A DNA stretch of 64,000 bases, from assembly GCA_036924835.1 (NCBI GenBank), contig JBAGRR010000001.1, positions 558,001 through 622,000 on the forward strand, in the 5' to 3' direction. The stretch is from Nitrobacteraceae bacterium AZCC 1564 (GTDB taxonomy: Bacteria; Pseudomonadota; Alphaproteobacteria; Rhizobiales; Xanthobacteraceae). Under the pieces are notes generated by a model that saw only the letters and a list, made by a program, of their open reading frames with translations, had not been told where the DNA came from and made no database searches. Positions 44,601 to 53,071 of the stretch are shown one piece after another (the first letter of the stretch is position 1; each line of letters opens with the position of its first letter). Position numbers and translations under genes: made by a program.

Positions 44601-44877
44601 TGATGCCGACGCCGTTATAGGAATTAGCAACGATATGTTCGATGTCGTTGACCGTGGTGGTCAGAGCACGCTGGAACGGCGTGACAACGCGTCCCGCCAT
44701 CTGATCTGGCGGCAGGCCGGTGTATTGCCACACCACGCCGATGACTGGAATTCGGATATCAGGGAAGATGTCAGTCGGAGTTCGCAGAGCAGCCAATGGC
44801 CCCACGATCAGCAGAAGAAGTGCCATGACCACGAACGTATACGGTCGGCTCAAGGCAATTCGGACAATCGAATTCAT
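41689..44877 (-). CDS. RND-family efflux transporter, inner-membrane pump
   Basis: The 1062-residue trimeric proton-driven exporter has the first helix and porter opening RIALSRPYTFVVMALLLLIV, the TM4 segment GILVDDATVTIENI with paired Asp for proton relay, and a late GAIMCMGVATANSVLVIAFA. The opening TPTDIFPDIRIPVIGVVWQY is typical of the multidrug/MdtBC-like branch, not of heavy-metal pumps. It forms an operon with its adaptor and must use a TolC-like channel encoded elsewhere. Substrates are unknown. Confidence 0.9.
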   Translation of the reverse strand: MNSIVRIALSRPYTFVVMALLLLIVGPLAALRTPTDIFPDIRIPVIGVVWQYTGLPPDQMAGRVVTPFQRALTTTVNDIEHIVANSYNGVGIIKIFFQPNVDIRTANAQVTAISQTLLKQMPAGATPPLILNYSASTVPIIQLALSGEGLTEQNLADLGINQLRTPLVTVPGAAIPYPFGGKQRQIQIDLNPNALQALGLSGQDVANALAAQNLITPVGTQKIGNFEYNIQLNNSPLKIEELGDLPIKTVNGAMVYVRDVAQVRDGNPPQTNIVHVDGNRSVLMMVLKAGSVSTLDIIAGIKQKIIDVKDAMPDALKVNFIGDQSIFVRGAIAGVAFEGVMAAVLTSIMILLFLGSWRSTLIIAISIPLAVLGSIIMLSMIGETLNIMTLGGLALAVGILVDDATVTIENINWHLEHGKQVEPAILDGAAQIVTPAFVSLLCICIVFVPMFFLTGVSRFLFVPMAEAVMFAMIWSFILSRTLVPTMAKYLLHPHPHDENGNPLPPPPSRNPLVLFQRGFEKRFEKVRAGYHGLLALALGHRKVFLTGFLCFVAGSFLLVPFLGRNFFPAVDTGQILLHVRTQVGTRVEETANRLADIQKAIRQIIPPEEVETIADNIGMPISGINMTYNNTGVIGTQDGDIQIKLREDHKPTEGYVRELREKLPRLFPGVSFAFLPADIVSQILNFGAPAPIDLQIRGANADANFKYASDLLRRIRHIPGVADARIQQSPNNPGFNVDVDRTRAQYVGLTTRDVTNSMVVNLAGSSQVAPTYYLNPDNGVSYSIVMQTPQYRIDSLSKLQALPISAPGSASAPILGGIADISRTTSSAVVSQYDIQNMVQIYATPQGRDLGAVAADIRKLIADTAKDVPKGSNVVLLGQVQTMNSAFSGLLFGLLGAIVLIYLLIVVNFQSWSDPFVIVSALPAALAGIVWMLFATHTTLSVPALTGAIMCMGVATANSVLVIAFARERYDHLGDPVAAALEAGFVRFRPVLMTALAMIIGMAPMALGLGEGGEQNAPLGRAVVGGLIFATFATLMFVPVVFSLVHKKQPATSAPAPETVHA

Positions 44878-45065
44878 ATCGGGCGTTTCTCGGTCTCAAA
44901 AGGCCGGGCGCCGCCCCCCAGGAACGGCTTGACGGTGTTTCGTTGATGTACCCGACTCCGGCGTAATGACGCAACGTCACGAGACCTCACAGTCAGGTGT
45001 TTAAGGGCCATTTCTGGCCCGATTTCCGCGATTTCGGGCAGATATCCTTATAGAAAGCCTATTTA

Positions 45066-45464
45066 TCAAAGGATCATCTGCGTCTGTGTGACGACGGCCA
45101 CAAGTCGGCCTTCATCCGTCTCCAACCGGGTTTGCCAGACATGGGTACGCCGACCCAGATGGATGGGCGTGGCGGTCGCCGTGATCGTGCTGCCGGCCTT
45201 GGCCGCCCCGACGAAATTCGTCTTGCTTTCGAGGGTCGTAGTTCCTTTGGCGTCAGGCGGGAGGTTGATCACCGTCGCGGCCGCGCCAACGGAATCCGCG
45301 AATGCCATCACCGCCCCGCCATGAATGGCGTGACCCACGGTACACAGATCCTCCCGGACCACCATCGTTGCCACCACCTTCTCAGGCTCCGCGTGCGTGA
45401 AAGTCACGCCCATCAGGTGCGCAAACGGCATCGGTAGCGAATTGATTTTCTCAAGCGGTGTCAT
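45066..45464 (-). CDS. PaaI-type hotdog thioesterase
   Basis: The 132-residue protein has the hotdog-fold pattern of the PaaI/4HBT family: DLCTVGHAIHGGAVMAFADS, with the conserved HGG, and TTLESKTNFVGAAKAGSTIT. These enzymes hydrolyse aryl- or acyl-CoA thioesters and rescue stalled CoA pools. It is followed by a deacylase gene on the same strand about 60 bp upstream in transcription, so the two may be co-transcribed. The substrate is not evident. Confidence 0.82.
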   Translation of the reverse strand: MTPLEKINSLPMPFAHLMGVTFTHAEPEKVVATMVVREDLCTVGHAIHGGAVMAFADSVGAAATVINLPPDAKGTTTLESKTNFVGAAKAGSTITATATPIHLGRRTHVWQTRLETDEGRLVAVVTQTQMIL

Positions 45465-45525
45465 CAGTGCCCCCAGTCCCGATCAAGCGATCGGGCGCAG
45501 TTCATGTGCAGGATGAAGACGCGAG

Positions 45526-46806
45526 CTAAATCGGCTCAATGCCACACCAGCCGGCCACGAACAGTGCGATCGCGCGCGTGGTCTTGCGCAGCGACTCGAT
45601 CTCCACGCGTTCGTTGAAACCATGCATGGCTTCCGCCTTCGCGCCGAAGCATAGGCTCGGAATGTTGCCGTTGAGACCGTAAAAACGCGTGTCGGTCAAA
45701 GCCGTGAAAGCAAGTTCTTTCAATGAATTGCCATAGACATCCTCATACGCTTTGCGAAGAACGGCCTCAGAATCTTCAGCGCCGGTCAACTCATAGCCTT
45801 CCGACAAAAAGCCAGACCATTCGACAGCAGGCGGATTTTGCGCGAGGAACGGGTGCTTCTTTGCTGCCACTTCGACGCAAGCCACGATTTCCGCCTGATG
45901 CTCCGCGATCGACCACCCCGGCAGCACTGCAATTCGGCAATCGACATCGCACCACGCAGGCACGCTCGACGCCCAATCGCCCCCTTTGATGATGCCCGGG
46001 TTCAGGTTGATGGGGTGTTTGACAGCCTTGAAGTGCCTGTCATTGGCCGCTCGTCTGTTCCACTCCTCTTCCAGCTCCTCAAGCGCCTGGATCAGGTAAG
46101 TTGCCGCTTTGATGGCGTTGGCGCCTGCTCCAGCCTCGAACACGTGGACAGGCTTGCCGCGCACCTTGAGACGAAACCAGATCACTCCGACCTGAGAACG
46201 AACCAATTTCGCGTCAGTGGGCTCTGGAATGAAGCAGCAATCAGCACGATAGCCCCGCTGGATTGTCGAGAGCGCCCCGACGCCCGTGCTTTCTTCCTCG
46301 ATCACCGACTGGAAGTGAATTCGCGCCGTCGGCTTCAAACCCGCCGCACGAAGAGCATCGAGCGCGTACAGCGCGGCAATGGTGCCAGACTTCATGTCCG
46401 CGGCGCCGCGCCCGTACAGCCAGCCGTCCTTGATTGTCGGCGTGAACGGCGGTGTATCCCACATATCGAGGGGACCAGCCGGGACGACATCGCAGTGGCC
46501 CTGAAGAATCAGAGATCGTCCTGCGTCGCGCGTGGGCCGATAAGTCCCCACAACAGTCCGCGCATGCGAAAAGTCGTGCTCGATGGGCCCATAGCCCCGC
46601 AGATCCTTCAGATCATCTGTATTAATATGCCAGTCATCGACCTCATAGCCACGTGCACGCAACAGATCATGCATCATGTCCTGACAGGGGCCTTCCGCGC
46701 CGCGCGTGCTGGGGATGGCAGAAAACTGCTTCGTTGTTTCCATTTGCCGGTCGAAAGCATCGTCAACGGCATCGAAAATGCGGCGCTGCATTTCCACTGT
46801 ATTCAT
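45526..46806 (-). CDS. ArgE/DapE-family metallo-deacylase (M20)
   Basis: The protein is about 426 residues with the M20 zinc peptidase pattern: metal ligand motif [33 protein letters not shown], the catalytic Glu-Glu in [13 protein letters not shown], and a late MHGFNERV histidine. Such enzymes remove acyl groups from amino acids or split succinyl compounds. Three in-frame ATGs (46818, 46815, 46806) follow an AGGA; 46806 is used here because family N-termini begin near this point, but the choice is uncertain. It diverges from glsA. Confidence 0.8.
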   Translation of the reverse strand: MNTVEMQRRIFDAVDDAFDRQMETTKQFSAIPSTRGAEGPCQDMMHDLLRARGYEVDDWHINTDDLKDLRGYGPIEHDFSHARTVVGTYRPTRDAGRSLILQGHCDVVPAGPLDMWDTPPFTPTIKDGWLYGRGAADMKSGTIAALYALDALRAAGLKPTARIHFQSVIEEESTGVGALSTIQRGYRADCCFIPEPTDAKLVRSQVGVIWFRLKVRGKPVHVFEAGAGANAIKAATYLIQALEELEEEWNRRAANDRHFKAVKHPINLNPGIIKGGDWASSVPAWCDVDCRIAVLPGWSIAEHQAEIVACVEVAAKKHPFLAQNPPAVEWSGFLSEGYELTGAEDSEAVLRKAYEDVYGNSLKELAFTALTDTRFYGLNGNIPSLCFGAKAEAMHGFNERVEIESLRKTTRAIALFVAGWCGIEPI

Positions 46807-46955
46807 CGCATCCATCATTCCTGTCCATTTTGGGCGCAAAGTTGCCGAAGTACAGCCTAGCGGTACGGCCTCCGTCAACGTCCATGGACGGACTGGCACG
46901 TTTGTCGCATACGAAGGGCTCGTCCGCCTTTTGGCCCACAACGAATTACGACTTC

Positions 46956-47897
46956 ATGAGCAGCAGCACTTCCCTTCTTGATCAGGTCGTTCGCGAAATC
47001 GCCGATGAGATGGCTCAAAGATCCGATCGCGGCGAAGTCGCGAGCTACATTCCCGAACTGGCAAGGGCCGACGCCAACGCCTTCGGCCTCGTGGTCGTTG
47101 ACGCGGATGGACACGTGGCAGCGGCCGGCGACAGCGAAACGCCCTTCTCGATCCAGAGCATCTCGAAAGTCTTCACGCTCACGCTTGCGCTTGGCAAAGT
47201 GGGCGACAGATTGTGGAGCCGCGTTGGTCGCGAGCCTTCGGGAAGCCCTTTCAATTCCATTGTCCAGCTCGAGCGCGAACGCGGTATTCCGCGCAACCCA
47301 TTTATCAATGCCGGCGCAATCGCGGTTACCGATCTGATCCTGTCGGGACACCAGCCACGCGAAGCACTCGGAGAGATTCTCCGCTTCATGCAATTTCTCG
47401 CCGCCGATTCATCGATCACGATCGATGAAGCTGTCGCGGCCTCCGAACAGCGAACCGGATTTCGCAACATCGCCCTCGCCAATTACATGAAGTCCTTCGG
47501 CGTTATCGAAAACTCAGTCGATTTCACGCTTGGCGTCTATTTCCATCACTGCGCGATTGCTATGTCGTGCCGGCAGTTGGCGATGGCGGGACGCTATCTT
47601 GCCTACGCGGGCCGCAATCCTTCGACAGGATTGTCCGTGGTTCAGCCTGAACGGGCGCGCCGCATCAATGCGATCATGCTGACCTGTGGCCACTACGATG
47701 GCTCGGGCGAATTCGCCTACCGTGTCGGCTTGCCAGGCAAGAGCGGTGTCGGAGGCGGCATTCTCGCTATCGCGCCAGGCAAAGCCTCCATTGCGGTGTG
47801 GTCGCCAGGGCTCGACGCCAACGGCAATTCACATCTCGGCAGGATGGCGCTGGAAGCACTGACGAAACGGTTGGGGTGGTCGATCTTCGGAGTCTGA
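46956..47897 (+). CDS. glsA: Glutaminase
   Basis: The 313-residue enzyme hydrolyses glutamine to glutamate and ammonia. It shows the beta-lactamase-like glutaminase core: [20 protein letters not shown] with the catalytic Ser-x-x-Lys, [35 protein letters not shown] and [20 protein letters not shown]. The ATG at 46956 gives the family length; the longer frame upstream reads through the divergent promoter region. It lies near gstI and glnII, which run the opposite reaction. Confidence 0.92.
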   Translation: MSSSTSLLDQVVREIADEMAQRSDRGEVASYIPELARADANAFGLVVVDADGHVAAAGDSETPFSIQSISKVFTLTLALGKVGDRLWSRVGREPSGSPFNSIVQLERERGIPRNPFINAGAIAVTDLILSGHQPREALGEILRFMQFLAADSSITIDEAVAASEQRTGFRNIALANYMKSFGVIENSVDFTLGVYFHHCAIAMSCRQLAMAGRYLAYAGRNPSTGLSVVQPERARRINAIMLTCGHYDGSGEFAYRVGLPGKSGVGGGILAIAPGKASIAVWSPGLDANGNSHLGRMALEALTKRLGWSIFGV

Positions 47898-47923
47898 TCG
47901 CAGATCATATTTCCAAACAAAAA

Positions 47924-47951
47924 GACCGAAGCACCTCAACGCGCTTCGGTC
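47924..47951. terminator. Terminator between glsA and gstI
   Basis: GACCGAAGC and GCTTCGGTC form a 9-bp stem with a 10-nt loop, preceded by an A-run (AAACAAAAA) and followed by CTTTA. It can act on both strands for the converging glsA and gstI genes. Confidence 0.7.
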
Positions 47952-47990
47952 CTTTACATTCGATTTGATCGAGCCAACGGACAGCGAGCT

Positions 47991-48191
47991 TCAGTGCTCG
48001 CGTGGCTGTCGCCTCTCCTCTTCGATCGCAGCTTCGTGGTACCAGCCACTTCCGAACGTATCTCCTAGGACAGGCTGAAATTTCGGATCGGTTGTTGGTT
48101 TGATTTGTTCGCGATCGCCGCCGGCGGTCTTTCGACCTCGCACCGGAAACTGATAGATCTTCGCGGTCCCGTGAGAAACATTCGTCACCAT
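47991..48191 (-). CDS. gstI: Glutamine synthetase translation inhibitor GstI (DUF2735 family)
   Basis: The 66-residue protein matches the DUF2735 pattern (MVTNVSHGTAKIYQFPVRGR near the start, SGWYHEAAIEEERRQ near the end). The family includes GstI of Rhizobium leguminosarum, encoded divergently upstream of glnII, which lowers GlnII synthesis at the translational level. Here the gene sits exactly in that position, facing glnII across 441 bp. GAGGAG precedes the ATG. The family call is from memory of the pattern; the genomic context strongly supports it. Confidence 0.78.
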   Translation of the reverse strand: MVTNVSHGTAKIYQFPVRGRKTAGGDREQIKPTTDPKFQPVLGDTFGSGWYHEAAIEEERRQPREH

Positions 48192-48520
48192 TGCGGTCTC
48201 CTCTCGGACGCTGCGCTGACACGCCGCTCAGACACTATATACGGAGTCGCCCGGCCTTTGCGCGAATTGCCTCATATAGGGCAGCGATTGCACAAAATTT
48301 GATCATTCGACCATTTGCGCCTTTGCACAGCATTCCAGTGCCGGATCAAACGCATGCGCCCCCTGTGCAGTTCCGAGCTTGCCCCCAAAGCCAAAAGAAC
48401 GTGCAGTTGTTTGCGCCGATGAAGGAATAGGCGCATAGCAGAGACCGGTCGGCGCGACCGTCGGCCGGATTAGACCTTGGAATCCACCCTCACCAGCCCG
48501 CGGCATCTGACCACACCAAT

Positions 48521-48536
48521 TGGCACGTTAAATGCT
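48521..48536 (+). promoter_or_regulatory. Sigma-54 (-24/-12) promoter of glnII
   Basis: TGGCACG-TTAA-ATGCT fits the RpoN consensus TGGCACG-N4-TTGCW with one mismatch; GG and GC are exactly 10 nt apart. It lies about 97 bp upstream of the glnII ATG. glnII genes of rhizobia are known to be NtrC/RpoN-controlled. I did not find a clean NtrC dyad in the 330 bp upstream (48192-48520). Confidence 0.8.
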
Positions 48537-48590
48537 TATTAAGCCGCGGCCGTTGGCGGCCAACCACCCTGGGTGGCCAGGCCAGCTTTG

Positions 48591-48603
48591 GGGGGCCTCC
48601 CCC
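48591..48603 (+). promoter_or_regulatory. GC hairpin in the glnII leader
   Basis: GGGGG-CCT-CCCCC can fold about 30 nt upstream of the glnII start, in the leader expected from the sigma-54 promoter. A second small stem, CCACC-CTG-GGTGG, lies upstream near 48564. These could be targets for translational control by GstI. Confidence 0.4.
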
Positions 48604-48632
48604 TTCGCATCGTCAACATACGAGAGATCGAA

Positions 48633-49667
48633 ATGACAAAGTACAAGCTCGAGTACATTTGGCTCGATGGCTACACTCCGGTCCCGAATCTTCGCGGGAA
48701 AACGCAGATCAAGGAATTCGACGCGTTCCCGACGCTCGAGCAGCTTCCGCTGTGGGGCTTCGACGGAAGCTCGACCATGCAGGCCGAAGGCCGCAGCTCC
48801 GATTGCGTGCTCAAGCCAGTCGCAGTTTTCCCTGATGCAGCCCGCACCAATGGCGCGCTGGTCATGTGCGAAGTCATGATGCCGGACGGCAAGACTCCGC
48901 ATCCGTCAAACACGCGTGCAACGATCCTCGACGACGACGGCGCATGGTTTGGTTTCGAGCAGGAATACTTCTTCTACGAAGATGGCCGCCCGCTCGGCTT
49001 CCCCGAGAACGGCTATCCCGCTCCCCAGGGCCCATACTACACCGGCGTTGGCTACAAGAACGTCGGCTCGATCGCCCGTCAGATCGTCGAAGAGCATCTC
49101 GACCTTTGCCTCGCGGCCGGCATCAACCATGAAGGCATCAATGCCGAGGTGGCCAAGGGCCAGTGGGAATTCCAGATCTTCGGCAAGGGTTCGCGAACCG
49201 CGGCCGACCAGATGTGGATTGCCCGCTACCTGATGCTGCGCCTCACCGAAAAGTACGGCATCGACATTGAATGGCACTGCAAGCCGCTTGGCGACACCGA
49301 CTGGAACGGCTCGGGCATGCACGCCAACTTCTCGACCAAGTATATGCGCGAAGTCGGCGGCAAGGACTATTTCGAAGCACTGATGAAGCAGTTCGATAAG
49401 AACCTCGAAGCCCACATTGCCGTCTACGGTCCAGACAACCACATGCGCCTGACCGGCAAGCACGAGACCGCGCCGTGGAATAAGTTCAGCTATGGGGTTG
49501 CTGACCGTGGCGCTTCGATCCGCGTGCCGCACTCCTTCATCAACAACGGCTACAAGGGCTACCTGGAAGATCGCCGTCCGAACTCCCAGGGCGACCCCTA
49601 CCAGATCGCTTCGCAGATCCTGAAGACTATCTCCGAAGTTCCGACGGGTGCGAAGGCTGCAGCCTAA
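48633..49667 (+). CDS. glnII: Glutamine synthetase type II (eukaryotic-like GlnII)
   Basis: The 344-residue enzyme joins ammonia to glutamate using ATP. It belongs to the short GSII class typical of rhizobia and actinomycetes: [76 protein letters not shown] and [14 protein letters not shown]. The ATG at 48633 starts at the family N-terminus; the longer frame adds 20 residues from the leader. Transcription is probably from the RpoN promoter at 48521 under nitrogen limitation, with translational control by divergent gstI. Confidence 0.95.
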   Translation: MTKYKLEYIWLDGYTPVPNLRGKTQIKEFDAFPTLEQLPLWGFDGSSTMQAEGRSSDCVLKPVAVFPDAARTNGALVMCEVMMPDGKTPHPSNTRATILDDDGAWFGFEQEYFFYEDGRPLGFPENGYPAPQGPYYTGVGYKNVGSIARQIVEEHLDLCLAAGINHEGINAEVAKGQWEFQIFGKGSRTAADQMWIARYLMLRLTEKYGIDIEWHCKPLGDTDWNGSGMHANFSTKYMREVGGKDYFEALMKQFDKNLEAHIAVYGPDNHMRLTGKHETAPWNKFSYGVADRGASIRVPHSFINNGYKGYLEDRRPNSQGDPYQIASQILKTISEVPTGAKAAA

Positions 49668-49678
49668 ATACGTCGTGA

Positions 49679-49710
49679 TGCAGCCCGGCGCCTTTTGCGT
49701 CCGGGCTGCA
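49679..49710 (+). terminator. Terminator after glnII
   Basis: TGCAGCCCGG and CCGGGCTGCA form a perfect 10-bp stem with a 12-nt loop, 12 bp after the glnII stop. T-poor sequence follows. Confidence 0.65.
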
Positions 49711-49753
49711 GCGCTTTCCAAGCTATGAGTTACCCCTTTTGGCTTGGGTCTGG

Positions 49754-49786
49754 AGCCGAGGAAAGGTTGGTCAACCTTCCTCGGCT
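49754..49786. terminator. Second hairpin terminator between convergent genes
   Basis: AGCCGAGGAAAGGTTG and CAACCTTCCTCGGCT form a 15-bp stem with one bulged A and a 2-nt loop, followed by TGTTCTTG. It lies between glnII and the converging NAD(P)-binding gene. Confidence 0.65.
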
Positions 49787-49844
49787 TGTTCTTGGGCGCC
49801 CCCTTCGGCAGCATCGCTCCACTCGGAGCCTTTACCCCGACCGA

Positions 49845-50453
49845 TCAATATCCGACCGTAAAGCGCTGGCGGATATGCGCCGGCCGCTCGAGCTCGTCGA
49901 TGAGCGCAATCGCATAGTCCGCAAAGGAAATGCTGCTGCCCTTCTCGGTTGTTAGCAATTGATCCTTCCCGACACGGAATTTTCCCGTCTGCGGCCCGTC
50001 GAAGAACAGCGCAGACGGCGACAGAAACGTCCAGTTCACATCATCTTGTCGACGCAGCAACGCGAGAAACTCTCCGCCCTTCGTTGCTTCTGCCTTGTAC
50101 GCGGCTGGGAATTCGGGGGACGACACCAGCGTCACACCCGGCGCGACCTCGAGGCTGCCCGCGCCGCCGACAATGAGATATCGCTTCACCCCGGAAGACT
50201 TCACAGCAGCAAGGAGGATCTCCGGATCGCTGGCCGTGAAGTGGACAGAGCTGATAGCCACATCGTGGTCCTTCAACAGGGAAGCCAGATGCTTTTCATC
50301 AAACACATCGCCTTTTTGCGCTGTGACGCCTTTGAGAGCAGGCACATTCTCTGGATGGCGAACGATAGCGGTGACATCGTGTCCACGCCGGACGAGTTCA
50401 CCAAGGATGGCTGAGCCGGCATTGCCGGTCGCGCCGATCAGTGCGACTTTCAT
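49845..50453 (-). CDS. NAD(P)H-binding epimerase/reductase-like protein (NmrA/YwnB type)
   Basis: The 202-residue atypical SDR has the cofactor motif MKVALIGATGNAGSAILGEL, later GVKRYLIVGGAGSLEV and FLSPSALFFDGPQTG. Such proteins act as NAD(P)H-dependent reductases or as redox-sensing proteins. The ATG at 50453 is chosen because the Rossmann motif then starts at residue 1; the longer frame adds 46 unrelated residues. It diverges from an HxlR regulator 59 bp away, which probably controls it in response to an electrophile or redox signal. Confidence 0.82.
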   Translation of the reverse strand: MKVALIGATGNAGSAILGELVRRGHDVTAIVRHPENVPALKGVTAQKGDVFDEKHLASLLKDHDVAISSVHFTASDPEILLAAVKSSGVKRYLIVGGAGSLEVAPGVTLVSSPEFPAAYKAEATKGGEFLALLRRQDDVNWTFLSPSALFFDGPQTGKFRVGKDQLLTTEKGSSISFADYAIALIDELERPAHIRQRFTVGY

Positions 50454-50512
50454 AGTTGGTTTCCTTTTGCACTGTGGTATCCATTCGATACCAGCTAACG
50501 AATGGAGCTCAG

Positions 50513-50959
50513 ATGCCTCCGGACAGCGATCTTGTGAAGAAGGCACTTTCGCGAGACCTGGTTTCGCGCAAGAAACCGTCAGGGCGCTCAAAAGCGAAAT
50601 GGCCGCTTGATCCCTACGCGGAAGGTTGCCCCACCCGGCTCGTTCTCGACCGCATCGCTGACAAATGGACAGTCCTGCTGCTGATCCTGCTCGCGGAGCG
50701 CCCGCACCGTTTCAACGAACTCCGGCGCAAAGTCGGTGGCCTGACACAGAAAATGGCGTCACAGACCCTGAAGGGGCTCGAACGTGACGGTCTCGTGAAA
50801 CGGAAGGTGACACCGACCGTTCCGGTGACCGTGGAATACTCGATCACGCCCCTTGGGCGTACGCTGGAAATGACGGTCGACAGTTTGCGGCTCTGGGCGG
50901 AGCGCCACATGGCCGACGTTGCAAGAGCGCAAAAGCTCTATGACGGAACAAGCAACTGA
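50513..50959 (+). CDS. HxlR-family (MarR-like) transcriptional regulator
   Basis: The 148-residue winged-helix regulator has the HxlR pattern CPTRLVLDRIADKWTVLLLI with the N-terminal cysteine, then RFNELRRKVGGLTQKMASQT and YSITPLGRTLEM. HxlR proteins sense aldehydes, quinones or thiol stress and usually control the divergent gene. The ATG at 50513 has GGAG five nt upstream. The 59-bp divergent gap to the NAD(P)-binding gene should carry its operator. Confidence 0.87.
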   Translation: MPPDSDLVKKALSRDLVSRKKPSGRSKAKWPLDPYAEGCPTRLVLDRIADKWTVLLLILLAERPHRFNELRRKVGGLTQKMASQTLKGLERDGLVKRKVTPTVPVTVEYSITPLGRTLEMTVDSLRLWAERHMADVARAQKLYDGTSN

Positions 50960-51005
50960 TGCTGCCTCGGCTATGAGAATCAGAGGCGAATGAATACGAT
51001 GAGGC

Positions 51006-51335
51006 ATGACCTTCTTCTATCTCATCGTCGCCATCGTGCTTGAAGTGATCGGCACTTCGGCGCTGCAGGCCTCCGAACAATTCACCAAGCCGAAGCCGCT
51101 GATCCTGACGGCACTTGGCTATGCAGCCTCGTTCTATTTCCTGTCGCTGGTGCTGCGCGCAATGCCGGTCGGCATCGCCTACGCGATCTGGTCAGGACTG
51201 GGCATCGTTCTGATCACGCTTGTTGGTCTGGTCTGGTTCGGCCAGAAGCTCGATACGCCTGCCGTGATTGGGCTCGGCCTCATCATTGCAGGCGTCGGCA
51301 CCATCAACCTGTTTTCCTCGACAATTCAGCATTAG
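51006..51335 (+). CDS. Small multidrug resistance (SMR/EmrE) exporter
   Basis: The 109-residue protein has four membrane helices with the conserved helix-1 glutamate in FYLIVAIVLEVIGTSALQAS and GIAYAIWSGLGIVLITLVGL in helix 3. SMR exporters work as antiparallel dimers and expel cationic or guanidinium compounds in exchange for protons. It follows the HxlR gene by 46 bp and may share its transcript. A small exported protein gene follows 17 bp later. Confidence 0.9.
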   Translation: MTFFYLIVAIVLEVIGTSALQASEQFTKPKPLILTALGYAASFYFLSLVLRAMPVGIAYAIWSGLGIVLITLVGLVWFGQKLDTPAVIGLGLIIAGVGTINLFSSTIQH

Positions 51336-51352
51336 CGGCTGGGAGCCTCACC

Positions 51353-51595
51353 ATGAGCCATCGCAAGACTGTTTGCGTCGCATTGTTTGTCAGCCTGCTG
51401 TCCGCCGTTCCGGCATCGGCTGAGATCGTGATGCGCGAGTCGGACATCCAAAATCTGCGGCTCGGCCAGCGCGTTTATGTCGACGACGGTTCATGCCCGG
51501 CAGGGCAAATCAGAGAAGTCTCTGGCGTCAAGCTGACGGCCGCTGGCGTAGCCCGCGTCCGCAAGTGCGCCGACCGTAAGACCATGCGACGCTAG
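51353..51595 (+). CDS. Small exported conserved protein (80 aa)
   Basis: The protein has a signal peptide (VCVALFVSLLSAVPASA) and a mature part with two cysteines (RLGQRVYVDDGSCPAGQIRE, then VRKCADRK). I believe the pattern matches a conserved DUF6719-like family of alphaproteobacteria, but I am not certain. It follows the SMR gene closely. Its stop codon overlaps the end of the converging SDR gene by 4 bp. Confidence 0.55.
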   Translation: MSHRKTVCVALFVSLLSAVPASAEIVMRESDIQNLRLGQRVYVDDGSCPAGQIREVSGVKLTAAGVARVRKCADRKTMRR

Positions 51596-52337
51596 ACGGT
51601 TCGGCCGCCATCGACCGGCAATACGACACCGGTCACGAAGTTCGCATCGTCTGAGGCAAGATAGACGCACGCCTTCGCGATATCGTCGGGCTGTGACATC
51701 CGACCAAGCGGAATGGTCGCAATAAATTTCGCGCGGTTCTCCGGTGTATCCGGGACGCCCATGAAAGTTTCAAGCAGAGCCGTCTCGCCCATCACTGGCG
51801 CAACGCAGTTGACGCGGATCTTATCCGGCGCTAGCTCAGCGGCCATCGCACTCGACAGCAAGTTCACCGCGCCCTTTGATCCATTGTACCATGTCAGTCC
51901 CGGACGCGGACGAATGCCTCCCGTCGAACCGATATTGATGATGCAGCCGCCACCTTGCTTGCGCATCAGCGGCACCGTGGCGTTAGTCATGTGATAGATC
52001 GATTTGACGTTGATCGCGAAGACGCGGTCGAATTCCTCTTCGGTCACTTCCAGCATTGGCTTGTTGCGGAACGACCACCCGCGTTGTTGACCACGATGTC
52101 GAGCTTGCCGAAATTGTCGACCGCGGCGGCAACCGCCTTGTCGATATCGGCGCGCTTCGTGACATCGCCCGTCACTGGCACGGCGCCGCCAGTGTTCGCG
52201 GCGACACGTGCCGCTCCTTCGCCATTCAGATCGAGGATCACGACCTTTGCGCCTTCATCCACGAAGTGACGCGCAATCGCTGCGCCAAAACCCGATGCCC
52301 CACCCGTTACAAGGGCAATCTTGTCCTTCAGTCGCAT
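51592..52337 (-). pseudogene. SDR family oxidoreductase interrupted by a frameshift
   Basis: Two frames together make one SDR of normal length. The N-terminal part (from 52337) has KIALVTGGASGFGAAIARHF and LDIVVNNAGG, then changes into nonsense RSATSQCWK and stops at 52044. The C-terminal part, in another frame from about 52070, reads RNKPMLEVTEEEFDRVFAIN, then the active-site YNGSKGAVNLLSSAM and ends PVDGGRTV. Loss of one base in the GGTGGTCGTTCC stretch near 52072-52080 would explain it. It may be a true pseudogene, a sequencing error or programmed; all catalytic residues are otherwise present. Confidence 0.85.
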
Positions 52338-52412
52338 CTTCCCGGTTCCTGTTTATGTTGTTGTCCGGAAAGCGTCGATCAAGCCGCTGACGAACGCAAG
52401 CGCTCGACGCAG

Positions 52413-52581
52413 TTAGTGGAGTGGATTTGACATTCGCTCCCCACCCAGCAGCGAGCTCGTCAAACGAATGTCAAATCCAAAACTCCACTAGGAACTGATA
52501 TTTGCTGGTGGTCCTTTAATTCTAACATTCGCAGAAGGTGCCTACTGAAACGAGATGCGAATGTTAGAATTGGACCACTGG
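52413..52581. repeat. Composite palindromic repeat (GAG and GTCC-AATTC types)
   Basis: The first hairpin (52413-52491) has a plain left arm TTAGTGGAGTGGATTTGAC and a bulged right arm CAAATCC-AAA-ACTCCACTAG. The second (52505-52581) has a bulged left arm CTGGTGGTCCTTTAATTC and a plain right arm GAATTGGACCACTGG. The linker is GAACTGATATTTG. The stem sequences differ from all other composites, but bulges again face the linker. It lies between the SDR start and a small membrane-protein gene. Confidence 0.85.
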
Positions 52582-52780
52582 TCGTTCAAAAGGCACGACC
52601 TGTTATCTGGTGGAGGCGATTTTAGATTCCGCAAGACAATTTGATGAATTGTCGACTGACTTTTTGCATTATGATTTCGCACGTGCAGCGTGACGAGGCT
52701 TCTCTGACGCCTAAAATCAAGACGCGCGGCGAGTCCGGCGCCCTTTGAGGGAATGAAGCACCGGACCGGGAGACGAAGTC

Positions 52781-53071
52781 ATGTCGGGCCTACTCGTCAA
52801 TCTGGTTTTCCAGATTATTGGCGGCGCACTCGGCGGCAACATCGCGGCGGGCGCAATGAAGAATGGCACACTGGGTAAGGTCGACAATATCATTGCCGGC
52901 GCGATCGGTGGTGGTGTCGGCGGCCAGATTCTCGGAGCGCTGATTCCTATGCTCTCCAACACCGCCTCGACGCCAGACATCGGCCTGATCATCGGACAGG
53001 TGGTTGGCGGCGGCGTATCCGGCGCAATCCTGATCGCTGTCGTTGGAGCCCTTAAAAGCCGGATGGCGTGA
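52781..53071 (+). CDS. Small glycine-zipper membrane protein (96 aa)
   Basis: The protein is hydrophobic, with glycine-rich stretches (IIGGALGGNIAAGAMKNGTL, AGAIGGGVGGQILGALIPML, VVGGGVSGAILIAVVGALKS) typical of helices packed through glycine zippers. No family name is certain. GGGAG lies before the ATG. Its stop codon lies within the half repeat element that follows. Confidence 0.6.
   Translation: MSGLLVNLVFQIIGGALGGNIAAGAMKNGTLGKVDNIIAGAIGGGVGGQILGALIPMLSNTASTPDIGLIIGQVVGGGVSGAILIAVVGALKSRMA

Noticed and set aside
45838-46860. 340-codon open frame opposite the M20 deacylase
   Set aside because: It is antisense to a well-supported gene and Arg/His-rich without motif.
48192-48520. NtrC binding dyads upstream of glnII
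   Set aside because: GCAC and GTGC half sites occur, but none with the expected spacing, so no site is annotated.
48906-49814. 302-codon minus-strand open frame opposite glnII
   Set aside because: It is antisense to glnII; the apparent length reflects codon bias.
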